A stretch of 64,000 nucleotides of DNA from Angustibacter sp. Root456 (GTDB taxonomy: Bacteria; Actinomycetota; Actinomycetes; Actinomycetales; Angustibacteraceae): positions 273,724 through 337,723 of the forward strand of contig NZ_LMER01000020.1 in assembly GCF_001426435.1 (NCBI RefSeq). Direction: 5' to 3'. Made by a program: the position numbers and the translations under genes. The notes under the pieces were generated by a model that saw only the letters and a list, made by a program, of their open reading frames with translations, did not search any database and was not told the DNA's origin. This document shows, one piece after another, positions 1-9,000 of the stretch (the stretch's first letter is position 1; each line of letters begins with the position of its first letter).

Positions 1-66
1 GCGGGCCGAAGTCAGCTAGGCGGTATCAAGATCCTCGCTGACGGCTCTTCCTCGGTGACGCGGTGA
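1..66 (+). CDS. 3' end of an upstream gene (partial)
   Basis: Frame 1 is open from the first base to a TGA at 64-66, while both other forward frames contain stops in this stretch. The visible peptide is about 21 residues, ending ILADGSSSVTR. It ends 25 bp before the next start, so it may be the previous gene of the same operon. Too little is visible to name it, and a 21-codon open frame at this GC content can occur by chance. Confidence 0.35.
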   Translation, partial: AGRSQLGGIKILADGSSSVTR

Positions 67-91
67 TCACCGCCCAGACGAGGAGACCCCG

Positions 92-2949
92 ATGGACGAC
101 CTGTTCCGCTTCCTGCTGCTTCGGCCCGCCGACCTTCCTGCCGACGGCGACGTCAAGGTGCTCGAGCCGAGCCACCTCGACACCGGCCGCGGGCGCGAGC
201 TGGCTCGCCGCGAGGCCATCAAGCTGCTCGGCTCGCAGGCGCTGCTGCGGCGCACCGACGGCCTGCGCTACGGCGACCTCGCCCTCGCCGTCCGCGCGGC
301 CCTGGACGCCGGCCCCCTGCCTGCTCCGAAGCTGCAGGACCTGGTGAAGACGCACACCGGCAAGCGGGCCACGGACCTCACGGGCGACGACCGGTTCACC
401 GCGGAGGAGCGCGCTCTCGCCGACACGCTGGTGGCGGCCAAGCTGGTGTCGGGGACGCCGGACGTCGACGCCCGCGGCCTCGCCGCCGCGGCTCAGGGGT
501 ACGACGCGCTGCGGCGGCTGGCCGAGGGCGCCGACCCGGTGCAGCTGCGACCGCTGCAGATGCCGTCGTTCGAGGCCAAGGACGACCACGAACGCCGCTA
601 CGCGGACCGCCGGCTCGCGCACGCCGAGGGTGCGGACGCCGGTGCGCAGGCGCAGGCCGCCTCGCGCACCGAGGAGCCAGCCGGCCACGACGAGCACGAG
701 CAGCTGCGCCGGATCGAGGACACGATCGCCGCCGTGAGCTCGGTGCGGGCCCAGGACTTCGACACCGAACAGTCGTCGCGCCCGGCGCAGGAGACGGTCG
801 CCGGCCTCGCCGCCCGCGTCGGCCGGCTGGAGAGCGAGGTCGGCGACCGCGGCGACGGCGGTGACGCGCCGCTCGTAAACGACGTCCCCGCACAGGCCAC
901 GTGGCACTTGCGGTCGAGCGCGGTCGAGGGCCTGCCCGGCCACGTGCGCGAGACGTTGCGGCTGCTGCGGATCGACCCCACCACCACGGCGCTGCCCCAG
1001 GTCGTGCAGGCGCTGCACACGGCGCGCGTGCAGGCCGAGGCGTCCACTGCGCGCAGCGTCGAGACCACCGTCGCCCAGCTCGTGAAGATCGGCAGCTCGT
1101 TCGTCAGCGCCGCCAAGGGGTCGGACTACGTCGGCACGCCCGGGACGACCATGCCGACGGGTCACGGCAGCATCAAGCCGGTTGGCGTCGGTGACCTGCT
1201 CATCGTCAAGCAGCACGTGCTGCGCTACGAGGGCGGTGAGGTCGCGCACGTCGAGAACGTGCTGAAGTCCGAGGTGCTCGACCGCGAGACCCGGCGGCTC
1301 GACCGCACGGAGACCACGGTGCTCACCGAGACCGAGCGCACGAAGGAGGAGGAGCGTGACAACCAGTCGACCGACCGCTTCTCCCTCAAGCGCGAGACCA
1401 GCGAGACGCTGAAGAACGAGACCGAGTTCAAGGCCGGCGTCCAGGTGGATGCCAAGTACGGCACGTTCGTGGAGGTCAAGGCCAGCGCCGACTTCGCGAC
1501 CAAGAGCTCCAGCGAGGAGTCGACGAAGCAGGCGTCGGAGTTCAGCAAGGACGTCGTGGCCCGCTCGGTGAGCAAGGTCGTCGAGCGGGTGCTCGAGCGC
1601 CGTTCGACGACGACCATCTCCGAGTTCGAGGAGAAGTACCACCACGGCTTCGACAACACCGGGGCACCGGCAACATCAGCGGGGTCTACCAGTGGGTCGA
1701 CAAGGTGCTGCAGGCGCAGGTCTACAACTACGGCAAGCGGATGCTCTTCGACGTCACGATCCCCGAGCCGGGCACCGCGTTCGTCGTGGCGCAGACGGCG
1801 GACAAGCAGAGCGACCCGATCGTCAAGCCGACGCCGTTCACCCTCACGGCCGACCAGATCACCGAAGGCAACTACACCCTCTACGCCCGGCAGTACGACG
1901 TCACTGGCCTGGAGGCGCCCCCGCCGCCGGTCAAGACGGTCGCCAAGGCGATCGACGCGCTGCTGCCGGACGGCGACCACGAGACCACCAAGTCCATCGA
2001 GGTCGTGCTCGACGACGGCTACCAGGCGTCGTACGCCCTGTTCCAGCGCACGTACCGCACCTACGACGGCGCCTCCTGGCGCGTGCTGGTCGGCAACAAC
2101 TGGATCGACGCGCTCGGGAGCACCGGCTACGTGACGATGGACGCCGAGGTGGGCTCGGTGGCCGTCGCCGTCCTCGCCGCCAAGACGCGCGAGTTCGCCG
2201 CCACCATCGAGATCTTCTGCACCCGCACCGCCCGCGCCTACAAGGCCTGGCAGCTGAAGACGCACGCGGCGATCACCGCCGGCTACCTGGCCAAGCAGCA
2301 GGCCTACGAGTCCAAGCTCGCCGAGGCCGCCGCTGCGGCCGGCGTGGTGATCACGGGACGCAACCCCGCCTGGAACCAGCGGATCGCGACCACCGAGCTG
2401 CGCAAGCAGTGCATCACGATGCTGACCGCGCAGCAGTTCGAGGCCTTCGGTGCGCTCGAGCTGTCGCCGCAGGGCTACCCGCAACCGAACCTCGCGCGCG
2501 CCGAGGCGCAGATGCCGTACGTGCGGTTCTTCGAGCAGGCCTTCGAGTGGGAGCACCTCGTGTACTTCTACTACCCGTACTTCTGGGGCTGGAAGCCGGC
2601 GTGGACCCACCGGATGCTGCTGGACGACGTCGACCCGCAGTTCGCGGACTTCCTGCGCGCCGGCGCCGCGCGGGTCGTGTTCCCCGTCAGGCCAGGCTTC
2701 GAGGCCGCGGTGGCGCACTACCTCGAGACCGGCGAGATCTGGAACGGCGGCCCGGCGCCCGACGTCAGCGACCCGCTGTACGTCCCGATCATCAAGGAGA
2801 TCCAAGAGGCCCAGGGTGCGCCTGGCAACGAGGTCCCCCAGGGCGACCCGTGGCTGGTGCGCCTGCCCACCACGCTGACCAAGCTGCGGCCCGACGACGC
2901 GCTGCCGAAGTGGAAGAAGGTCGGCGAGGACTGGCAGCCGGACAACTGA
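92..2949 (+). pseudogene. unrecognised ~950-aa protein, frameshifted in a G run
   Basis: The ATG at 92 follows AGGAG at 81-85. The first frame codes sensibly to about residue 523 and then turns into Arg/Ser-rich nonsense until 2134; the sensible protein resumes in another frame and runs to TGA 2947-2949. One extra G in the GGGG at 1661-1664 would restore a single reading frame of about 952 residues. The protein has an N-terminal globular part (1-350), a hydrophobic segment with GVGDLLIVKQ (about 364-395), a highly charged Glu/Arg/Thr-rich, probably helical stretch (395-520), a region with beta-type patterning, and an aromatic C-terminal block with YFYYPYFWGW (about 812-835). I see no signal peptide or clear membrane helix. 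I do not recognise the family. It lies 30 bp upstream of the caspase-like gene and probably works with it. The shift is either a sequencing error or a real mutation; no convincing slippery site is present. Confidence 0.6.
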
Positions 2950-2979
2950 CGCCCCGACCGACAGCGAAGCGAGGTCGCC

Positions 2980-4065
2980 GTGAAGCAGTACCTGCTGGTC
3001 GCCGGCGTCGACTACGAGTTCTCCGGCGTCGACTTCCGCCAGCTCGCCGACAACCGACGGCGCCTGCTCGACAAGCGCAACACCGCGCGCGTCGACCTGC
3101 GCTTCACCACGATGGACGTGCGGTCAGGGGAGGTCGAGGTGCGCGAGGTGACCTTCGGCACCGGCAAGCGCGTCGAGACCGTCACCAGCAGCAAGCCCTT
3201 CACGCCGGTGACCAAGGGCAGCTACCAGGACGTCGGCGGCCACCGCCGCTTCAAGCCCGGCCAGCCCGACGTCATGTCGATCACGGACGTGTACCAACGG
3301 GTCCAGGACATCGGTACGAAGGACGCCGGCACGCTGGCCGAGCTGAGCATCTTCAGCCACGGCTGGATGGGTGGGCCCATCCTGGTCAACAGCGACGACG
3401 ACCGGCTGATGACGATCACGCTGAACCCACCGGTCGGCCAGCCCATCCACGTGCAGATGCCCGTGGCGCCGACCTCGCGCGACCCCGACGACAAGGACGG
3501 TCGCGGCGACCTCGACTTCAGCCCTCCGACGATGGACGCGGGCGAGCTGAAGGCGTTTCGGGCCGCCTTCGCCAAGGACGCCGTCGCCTGGCTGTGGGGC
3601 TGTGCGTTCCCGCGCGCCATCCACCACACGATGTGGGCCATGGAGCAGGCCAAGGGGTACGCCGGCGTCGGGCTCGGGGACGACGTCGAGCTGCACCTCA
3701 CGCAGGTCGTGGAGGAGGACGTCGTGTTCCTCGACAGGTTCCTGGCCGGCGTCCTGAAGCCGTTCCCGAAGCCGCGCTCGGCGATCCGGGTGAAGTTCAA
3801 GCACCTCAAGTACGCGCTGTGCCGCGCCAACCTCGCCTGCTACGCGCGAGCGCTGGCCGACGGCGCCCAGGTCACCGTGCACGCCGCCGCGCTCGGCACC
3901 TACGCCGAGTACGACACCGGCGGCGACCGGCTCATGCACGTGCACGGCGGCTTCACGGCCCACTTCACGTTCTACAAGAACTACCTCGGCTTCTCCTTCG
4001 ACCCCGAGGGCCGCAAGTACGCCGTCTACCGGCCGGGGCTCGCGTGCCCCAAGCCCACTCCCTGA
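2980..4065 (+). CDS. putative caspase-like (clan CD-type) cysteine peptidase
   Basis: A 361-residue protein whose GTG start lies 30 bp after the previous gene, with GAGG just upstream. It opens with YLLVAGVDYEF and a following ADNRRRLL helix, like the first strand and helix of caspase-fold proteins. A hydrophobic strand then leads to FSHGWMGG (His127-Gly128), and another leads to AWLWGCAF (Gly207-Cys208). A hydrophobic block before His-Gly and a second before Ala/Gly-Cys is the hallmark of clan CD peptidases such as caspases, gingipains, clostripain and CHAT proteases. The roughly 80 residues between His and Cys are longer than usual. No secretion signal or membrane helix is seen. The peptidase call is inference from these motifs only; an alpha/beta hydrolase or an inactive homologue remains possible. 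The large neighbour could be its substrate, regulator or scaffold. Confidence 0.55.
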   Translation: MKQYLLVAGVDYEFSGVDFRQLADNRRRLLDKRNTARVDLRFTTMDVRSGEVEVREVTFGTGKRVETVTSSKPFTPVTKGSYQDVGGHRRFKPGQPDVMSITDVYQRVQDIGTKDAGTLAELSIFSHGWMGGPILVNSDDDRLMTITLNPPVGQPIHVQMPVAPTSRDPDDKDGRGDLDFSPPTMDAGELKAFRAAFAKDAVAWLWGCAFPRAIHHTMWAMEQAKGYAGVGLGDDVELHLTQVVEEDVVFLDRFLAGVLKPFPKPRSAIRVKFKHLKYALCRANLACYARALADGAQVTVHAAALGTYAEYDTGGDRLMHVHGGFTAHFTFYKNYLGFSFDPEGRKYAVYRPGLACPKPTP

Positions 4066-4082
4066 CGTCGCCGCGCGGAGCA

Positions 4083-4162
4083 CTTGCCGAGGGTTCCGGC
4101 CGCTTGTCGAGGGGTGCACCCCTCGGCAAGCGGAGTGTCGCCCACTGAACGTGATCAACGGG
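4083..4162 (+). repeat. dispersed palindromic repeat, family E, copy 1
   Basis: An 80-bp element nearly identical to 40917-40996. Its core is an inverted repeat at 4100-4133 with arms CCGCTTG and CAAGCGG around a GAGGGGTGCACCCCTC centre. A conserved tail (4134-4162), including CCCACTGAACGTGATCAACG, follows and is not part of the hairpin. It lies between the caspase-like gene and paaA and could terminate the upstream transcript. Confidence 0.8.
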
Positions 4163-4198
4163 CGAGCGCGCGAGGTGGGCGGGGGAGGCAGACCCTGG

Positions 4199-4225
4199 CA
4201 TACTGGACCCGACCGATCGGTCGGG
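4199..4225 (+). promoter_or_regulatory. paa operon promoter -10 and TetR-type operator
   Basis: CATACT at 4199-4204 is a plausible -10 element. Four bases further on, 4208-4225 (CCCGACCGATCGGTCGGG) is a perfect 18-bp palindrome, covering the expected transcription start and ending 26 bp before the paaA ATG. A perfect palindrome of this kind is typical of TetR-family operators, and actinobacterial paa operons are usually repressed by the TetR-family PaaR, with phenylacetyl-CoA as inducer. No paaR gene lies in the window. Confidence 0.6.
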
Positions 4226-4251
4226 TAGCCGGTCGCCCGAAGGGAGCCCCC

Positions 4252-5238
4252 ATGACGTCGCAGCCCAGCGCCGAGCAGTGGACGCCGGAGCAGCAGGAGC
4301 GCTTCGACGCGCTCATCGCCGACGACCAGCGCATCGAGCCGCGCGACGCGATGCCCGAGGGCTACCGCAAGACCCTCGTGCGTCAGATCGCCCAGCACGC
4401 GCACTCCGAGATCATCGGCATGCAGCCCGAGGGCAACTGGATCGCCCAGGCGCCGAGCCTGCGGCGCAAGGCGATCCTCATGGCCAAGGTGCAGGACGAA
4501 GCCGGCCACGGGCTCTACCTGTACTCGGCCGCCGAGACCCTCGGCGTCGACCGCGCCGAGCTGCTCGAGATGCTGCACACCGGCCGCCAGAAGTACTCCT
4601 CGATCTTCAACTACCCCACCCTGTCGTGGGCCGACATGGGCGCCATCGGCTGGCTCGTCGACGGCGCCGCCATCGTCAACCAGGTGCCGATCTGCCGCTG
4701 CTCCTACGGCCCCTACGCCCGCGCGATGGTGCGGATCTGCAAGGAGGAGTCGTTCCACCAGCGGCAGGGCTTCGAGATCCTGCACACGCTCAGCCACGGC
4801 ACGCCTGAGCAGCACGAGATGGCGCAAGAGTCGGTGAACCGCTGGTGGTGGCCGAGCCTGATGATGTTCGGGCCGCCGGACGACGAGTCGCCCAACTCCG
4901 CGCAGTCGATGGCCTGGGGCATCAAGCGGCACAGCAACGACGAGCTGCGCCAGCGTTTCGTCGACATGACCGTGCCGCAGGCGCAGGTGCTCGGCCTCAC
5001 CCTGCCCGACCCCGAGCTGCGCTGGGTCGCTGACGACGGCGACGAGGCGTCGGGGCACTGGCGGTTCGGCGAGATCGACTGGTCCGAGTTCTACGAGGTC
5101 ATCAAGGGCAACGGCCCGTGCAACGCCGAGCGCATCGAGCGCCGCGTCAGCGCCCACGACGAGGGGGCGTGGGTGCGGGAGGCCGCGCTCGCGTACGCCG
5201 ACAAGCAGGCCGCGCGGGCCCGGGGAGCGGTGGCGTGA
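4252..5238 (+). CDS. paaA: 1,2-phenylacetyl-CoA epoxidase, catalytic subunit PaaA
   Basis: PaaA is the di-iron monooxygenase subunit of the PaaABCE complex, which converts phenylacetyl-CoA to the ring 1,2-epoxide in aerobic phenylacetate catabolism. The 328-residue protein shows the ferritin-like iron-binding pattern: HAHSEIIG near 50, DEAGH at 82-86 and [10 protein letters not shown] further on. Its length is normal. The ATG at 4252 follows AGGGAG at 4241-4246; the open frame extends further upstream into the repeat and operator, so that extension is rejected. It is the first of five genes joined by start-stop overlaps. Confidence 0.95.
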   Translation: MTSQPSAEQWTPEQQERFDALIADDQRIEPRDAMPEGYRKTLVRQIAQHAHSEIIGMQPEGNWIAQAPSLRRKAILMAKVQDEAGHGLYLYSAAETLGVDRAELLEMLHTGRQKYSSIFNYPTLSWADMGAIGWLVDGAAIVNQVPICRCSYGPYARAMVRICKEESFHQRQGFEILHTLSHGTPEQHEMAQESVNRWWWPSLMMFGPPDDESPNSAQSMAWGIKRHSNDELRQRFVDMTVPQAQVLGLTLPDPELRWVADDGDEASGHWRFGEIDWSEFYEVIKGNGPCNAERIERRVSAHDEGAWVREAALAYADKQAARARGAVA

Positions 5239-5615
5239 GCGAGCAGCTGCCGACCGACCCGAACCTGACCGCCGAGGGCGGCCACGGCGCGGTGCCGACG
5301 TCCGGTGTGCCGGCCGAGACGGCCACGCCCACCCGGCGCGACTGGCCGCTCTGGGAGGTGTTCGTGCGGGCCCGCCGCGGCCTCTCGCACGGGCACGTCG
5401 GCTCACTGCACGCACCGGACGCCGAGATGGCCCTGCGCAACGCCCGCGACCTCTACACCCGGCGCAGCGAGGGCGTGAGCATCTGGGTCGTGCCCAGCGC
5501 CGCGATCACTGCCTCGAGCCCCGACGAGAAGGACGCGTTCTTCGACCCGGCAGCCGACAAGGTCTACCGGCACCCGACCTTCTACGACATCCCCGACGAG
5601 GTGCAGCACCTGTGA
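5235..5615 (+). CDS. paaB: 1,2-phenylacetyl-CoA epoxidase subunit PaaB
   Basis: A small subunit of the phenylacetyl-CoA epoxidase that bridges catalytic PaaAC dimers. The 126-residue protein contains the family core [20 protein letters not shown] and the pattern [16 protein letters not shown]. The GTG start overlaps the paaA stop (GTGA), giving an N-terminal extension of about 30 residues rich in Thr and Pro that standard PaaB proteins lack; the function of that extension is unclear. Confidence 0.93.
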   Translation: MSEQLPTDPNLTAEGGHGAVPTSGVPAETATPTRRDWPLWEVFVRARRGLSHGHVGSLHAPDAEMALRNARDLYTRRSEGVSIWVVPSAAITASSPDEKDAFFDPAADKVYRHPTFYDIPDEVQHL

Positions 5616-6364
5616 CCGCCTCCGCCCCGGTGGCCGCCTACGCCCTCGCGCTCGGCGACGACGCGCTCGTGCTCTCGCAGCGCTGCGGGCAGTGGATCAC
5701 CCGCTCGCCGCAGCTCGAGGAGGACGTCGCGATCGCCAACATCGGGCTCGACCTGCTCGGTCAGGCCCGCACGCTGCTGGCCTACGCCGGCACCGCCGAC
5801 GGCCGCAGCGAGGACGACCTGGCCTACCTGCGCGACGCCGACGCGTTCACGAACGTGCAGCTCGTCGAGCTGCCCAACACCGACTTCGCGGTCTCCATGG
5901 CCCGGCTGCTGGTGTTCGCCGCCTACCAGCGCGCGCTCTACTCGCGCTTGGCTTCCAGCACCGACGAGACGCTCTCGGGCGTGGCGGCCAAGGCGGTCAA
6001 AGAGGTCACCTACCACCTCGACCACGCGAGCGAGTGGGTGCTGCGCCTCGGTGACGGCACTGACGAGTCGCACCACCGCATGCAGGTGGGCCTCGAGACG
6101 GTGTGGCCGCACGTCGACGAGCTGTTCGACGGCGACTTCGTCGACCCACAGCTCGTCGCGGACGGCGTCGCCGTCGATCCCTCGAGCCTGCGCGACGAGG
6201 TGCTGCAGGTCGTGCGCGGCGTGGTCACTGAGGCGACGCTGACGCTGCCGGACGTCGCGCCCGAGGCGGGCGGCGGGCGCCGCGGCGAGCACACGCCGGA
6301 CCTGGCCGAGATGCTCGACGAGATGCAGGGCCTGCACCGGGCCCATCCGGGGGCGACGTGGTGA
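5612..6364 (+). CDS. paaC: 1,2-phenylacetyl-CoA epoxidase subunit PaaC
   Basis: PaaC is the structural, ferritin-like partner of PaaA in the epoxidase. The 250-residue protein starts at a GTG overlapping the paaB stop. Typical family segments are ANIGLDLLGQARTLL near 45-60, NVQLVELPNTDFAVSMARLL around 90 and VKEVTYHLDHASEWVLRLGDGT around 135. Position and length are normal for a paaABCDE operon. Confidence 0.93.
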   Translation: MTASAPVAAYALALGDDALVLSQRCGQWITRSPQLEEDVAIANIGLDLLGQARTLLAYAGTADGRSEDDLAYLRDADAFTNVQLVELPNTDFAVSMARLLVFAAYQRALYSRLASSTDETLSGVAAKAVKEVTYHLDHASEWVLRLGDGTDESHHRMQVGLETVWPHVDELFDGDFVDPQLVADGVAVDPSSLRDEVLQVVRGVVTEATLTLPDVAPEAGGGRRGEHTPDLAEMLDEMQGLHRAHPGATW

Positions 6365-6864
6365 CCGTGGCCGCCGACGTCGAGCTGGCCCGCCACGCGG
6401 CGGCGCAGGTGCTCGACCCCGAGGTGCCGGTGCTCACCATCGCCGACCTCGGCGTCCTGCGCGACGTCGTCGTGCTGGACGACGGCGCGGTCGAGGTGGT
6501 CATCACACCCACCTACTCCGGCTGCCCGGCCATGGAGACCATCGCCTCCGACGTCCTCGACGCGGTGCGTGCGGCCGGGTTCGACGACGTCCGCGTGCGC
6601 ACGGTGCTCAGCCCCGCCTGGACCACCGACTGGATGAGCGACGACGGACGCCGCAAGCTGGCCGAGTACGGCATCGCGCCGCCCACGACGCGCACCACTG
6701 GCCCCGTACCGCTGACGCTCGGGAGCCGACCCGCGGCGCCGACGTGCCCGCGCTGCGGTTCAGCCGACGTCCGCGAGCTGTCGCACTTCGGCTCCACCGC
6801 CTGCAAGTCGTTGTGGCAGTGCAGCTCCTGCCGCGAGCCCTTCGACCACTTCAAGGCCATCTGA
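6361..6864 (+). CDS. paaD: phenylacetate pathway iron-sulfur maturation protein PaaD
   Basis: PaaD is a DUF59/MIP18-type protein thought to assist iron-sulfur cluster assembly for the epoxidase system. An N-terminal DUF59 domain has TPTYSGCPAMETIASDV, with the conserved Cys. The C-terminal zinc-ribbon-like part has CPRCGS and CSSC pairs. The GTG at 6361 overlaps the paaC stop; an in-frame GTG at 6358 is an alternative. The protein is about 167 residues, as expected. Confidence 0.92.
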   Translation: MTVAADVELARHAAAQVLDPEVPVLTIADLGVLRDVVVLDDGAVEVVITPTYSGCPAMETIASDVLDAVRAAGFDDVRVRTVLSPAWTTDWMSDDGRRKLAEYGIAPPTTRTTGPVPLTLGSRPAAPTCPRCGSADVRELSHFGSTACKSLWQCSSCREPFDHFKAI

Positions 6865-7994
6865 TGACCACCGAGATCGAGCCGGGTATCGGCACCACCA
6901 GCACCGCGCCGCAGGTCAGCGCCCGCAGCCACGGCGCCTTCAACCCGTTGCGGCTCAGCGAGATCGACCACCTCACGAACTCCGCCGTGCGCCTCACCTT
7001 CGACGTCCCGCACAACCTGGCCGACGCCTACCGCTACGCCCCCGGCCAGCACCTCACCTTGCGCACCACCGTCGACGGCGAGGAGGTGCGCCGCAGCTAC
7101 TCCATCTGCTCGGCTCCGTCGTCCGGCAAGCTGCAGGTGGCCGTGAAGTCGTTGGAGGGCGGCGTCTTCTCGACGCACGCCCACAGCGGGCTGGCCGTCG
7201 GTGACGTGCTCGACGTCATGACGCCGGCCGGGCGCTTCGGCGTCCCCCTCGATCCCACGAACGCCAAGCGGTACGTCGCCATCGTCGCCGGCAGTGGCAT
7301 CACGCCGGTCATGTCGATCCTGCCCGCGGTGCTCGAGACGGAGCCACGCAGCGAGCTCACGGTGGTCTACGGCAACCGCGACAGCGGCTCGGTGATGTTC
7401 GCCGAGGAGCTCGCCGACCTCAAGGACCGCTACCCCGCGCGCCTGCAGTTCGTGCACGTGCTCTCACGCGAGCCGCAGGACGCCGAGCTGCTCACCGGGC
7501 GCATCGACGACGCCAAGCTCGACCGGCTGCTGGAATCGGTCGTGCCGGTCGACACGGTCGACGACTGGCTGCTCTGCGGCCCCTTCGAGCTGGTGCAGCA
7601 GGTGCGGACACGCCTCGTCGAGCGCGGCGTCGCGAACTCGGCGATCCACCTCGAGCTGTTCCACGTCGACGGCGAGCCGCCCCGACTCGCCCGCCCCCGC
7701 ACCGAGTCCGGCGACACCGGCTGCCAGGTGACCGTGCGCCTCGACGGCCGCACCACGACCTTCGCGATGCCCGACGAGGGCTCGGTGCTCGACGCGACGC
7801 TCGCGGTGCGCGCCGACGCCCCGTACGCCTGCAAGGGCGGGGTGTGCGGCACCTGCCGAGTGAAGGTCGTGGAGGGCGAGGTCGACATGACCCGCAACTT
7901 CGCGCTCGAGCCCGAGGAGATCGCCGAGGGCTTCGCGCTCGCCTGCCAGTCGGTGCCGACGTCCGACCGGCTCGTCGTCGACTTCGACGCCTGA
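6864..7994 (+). CDS. paaE: phenylacetyl-CoA epoxidase reductase PaaE
   Basis: PaaE passes electrons from NADPH through FAD and a [2Fe-2S] cluster to the PaaA di-iron centre. The 376-residue protein has a flavin-binding domain with RRSYSICSAP near 77-85, a nucleotide-binding domain with AGSGITPVMSIL, and a C-terminal plant-type ferredoxin domain with CKGGVCGTC near 322 plus a fourth Cys in LACQS near 360. The ATG shares its A with the paaD stop. It closes the operon; no paaG, paaZ or paaK follows, so the rest of the pathway must be encoded elsewhere. Confidence 0.95.
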   Translation: MTTEIEPGIGTTSTAPQVSARSHGAFNPLRLSEIDHLTNSAVRLTFDVPHNLADAYRYAPGQHLTLRTTVDGEEVRRSYSICSAPSSGKLQVAVKSLEGGVFSTHAHSGLAVGDVLDVMTPAGRFGVPLDPTNAKRYVAIVAGSGITPVMSILPAVLETEPRSELTVVYGNRDSGSVMFAEELADLKDRYPARLQFVHVLSREPQDAELLTGRIDDAKLDRLLESVVPVDTVDDWLLCGPFELVQQVRTRLVERGVANSAIHLELFHVDGEPPRLARPRTESGDTGCQVTVRLDGRTTTFAMPDEGSVLDATLAVRADAPYACKGGVCGTCRVKVVEGEVDMTRNFALEPEEIAEGFALACQSVPTSDRLVVDFDA

Positions 7995-7997
7995 CCT

Positions 7998-8065
7998 CCG
8001 GCGAATTCCCCGGAATTTGCACGCCTGGCGGACTTCAGACGTACATCTTCCGGGGAATTTGCCGG
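7998..8065. repeat. dispersed inverted repeat, family B, copy 1
   Basis: Arms CCGGCGAATTCCCCGGAA (7998-8015) and TTCCGGGGAATTTGCCGG (8048-8065) are complementary with one mismatch. The loop contains ACGCCTGG, which is also present in the second copy at 48791-48856. It directly follows paaE and could act as its terminator, although no U-tract follows. Confidence 0.8.
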
Positions 8066-8109
8066 CCCTGCGGCGCGGGGGTGGGGCAGGGGGTGGCCAG
8101 TGCCTGAGC

Positions 8110-8121
8110 GACAATCAGCGG
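8110..8121 (+). promoter_or_regulatory. -10 hexamer GACAAT of a probable leaderless transcript
   Basis: GACAAT at 8110-8115 ends six bases before the GTG at 8122 and no Shine-Dalgarno sequence is present. Transcription would begin at or next to the start codon. This spacing supports GTG 8122 over starts further upstream in the open frame. Confidence 0.5.
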
Positions 8122-8994
8122 GTGACAACAAGCAGCGTGCGCACGATCGGCGCCCGCACGTTCGACTTCAGCCGCCAGGTGGCCGTCATGGCCATCGTCA
8201 ACCGCACCCGCGACTCGTTCTTCGACCAGGGCGCGACGTTCGACTTCGGGCCGGCACTCGAGGCCGTCGAGCGGGCGGTCGCGGACGGCGCCGACTGGGT
8301 CGACATCGGGGGCGTGCCGTTCTCGCCCAACGCCCAGGAGGTGTCGGTGCGCGAGGAGGTCGAGCGGATCGTCCCCCTCGTGGCGGCCGCGCGCGAGCGC
8401 ACCGACGTCGTCATCTCGGTCGACACCGTGCGCCCCCTCGTGGCGCACGAGGCGCTCGCGGCGGGAGCAGACGTCATCAACGACACCTCGGGCCTGCACG
8501 ACCCGCAGCTCGCCGAGGTGGTGGCCGAGCAGGACGGCACGCTCATCGTGTGCCACAGCAAGGCGGCCCCGCGCGAGAAGCTGCCGTCACCGGCGTACGA
8601 CGACGTCGTCGCGGAGGTGCGCGCGTTCCTGCTCGCGCGCGTCGCCGTCGCCCTCGAGCGCGGGGTGGCCGCCGAGCGGATCATCGTCGACCCCGGGCAC
8701 GACCTGAACAAGAACACGCTGCACTCGCTGGAGCTCACCCGCCGGCTCGGCGAGCTCGCCGACCTCGGCTACCCCCTGCTCGCGGCGGTGTCGAACAAGG
8801 ACTTCATCCAGGAGACGTTGGGCCGCCCCAAGGACGCTGTGCTCGCCGGCACCACAGCGACGCACGCGTACTGCGTGCTGCAGGGCGCACGCATCCTGCG
8901 GGTGCACGACGTCGCAGCGGCAGTCGACGCCGTACGCATGACCGAGGCGATTCTCGGCTGGCGAGCGCCGGTGCGCTTGCAGCACAACGTCTGA
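8122..8994 (+). CDS. dihydropteroate synthase-like protein (FolP homologue)
   Basis: A TIM-barrel pterin-binding protein of 290 residues. Dihydropteroate synthase condenses p-aminobenzoate with the pterin pyrophosphate in folate synthesis. Recognisable family blocks are AIVNRTRDSFFDQG, GADWVDIGG, SVDTVRPLVAHEAL, GADVINDTSG, IVDPGHDLNKN and RVHDV. Instead of the usual ESTRPG loop after DIGG it has GVPFSPNAQEV, and the usual phenylalanine-glycine pocket around the second Asp is replaced by GHDLNKN. Such deviations resemble FolP2-type paralogues of actinobacteria, which lack proven synthase activity. No other folate gene is adjacent, so a genuine folP is probably elsewhere. The GTG start is chosen from the -10 spacing. 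Confidence 0.8.
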   Translation: MTTSSVRTIGARTFDFSRQVAVMAIVNRTRDSFFDQGATFDFGPALEAVERAVADGADWVDIGGVPFSPNAQEVSVREEVERIVPLVAAARERTDVVISVDTVRPLVAHEALAAGADVINDTSGLHDPQLAEVVAEQDGTLIVCHSKAAPREKLPSPAYDDVVAEVRAFLLARVAVALERGVAAERIIVDPGHDLNKNTLHSLELTRRLGELADLGYPLLAAVSNKDFIQETLGRPKDAVLAGTTATHAYCVLQGARILRVHDVAAAVDAVRMTEAILGWRAPVRLQHNV

Positions 8995-9000
8995 CGGCGA

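Noticed and set aside
26..1645. 539-codon open frame on the minus strand opposite the large unknown gene
   Set aside because: Its composition is that of an antisense shadow (Arg/Leu/Gly/Val-rich, no motifs), and the plus strand has a ribosome site and sensible sequence.
1655..1670. Programmed -1 ribosomal frameshift in the large unknown gene
   Set aside because: No X-XXY-YYZ slippery heptamer in frame and no obvious downstream pseudoknot; an indel in the G run is simpler.
4083..4251. N-terminal extension of PaaA in the same open frame
   Set aside because: It would translate the family E repeat and the operator; ATG 4252 has a good ribosome site and gives family length.
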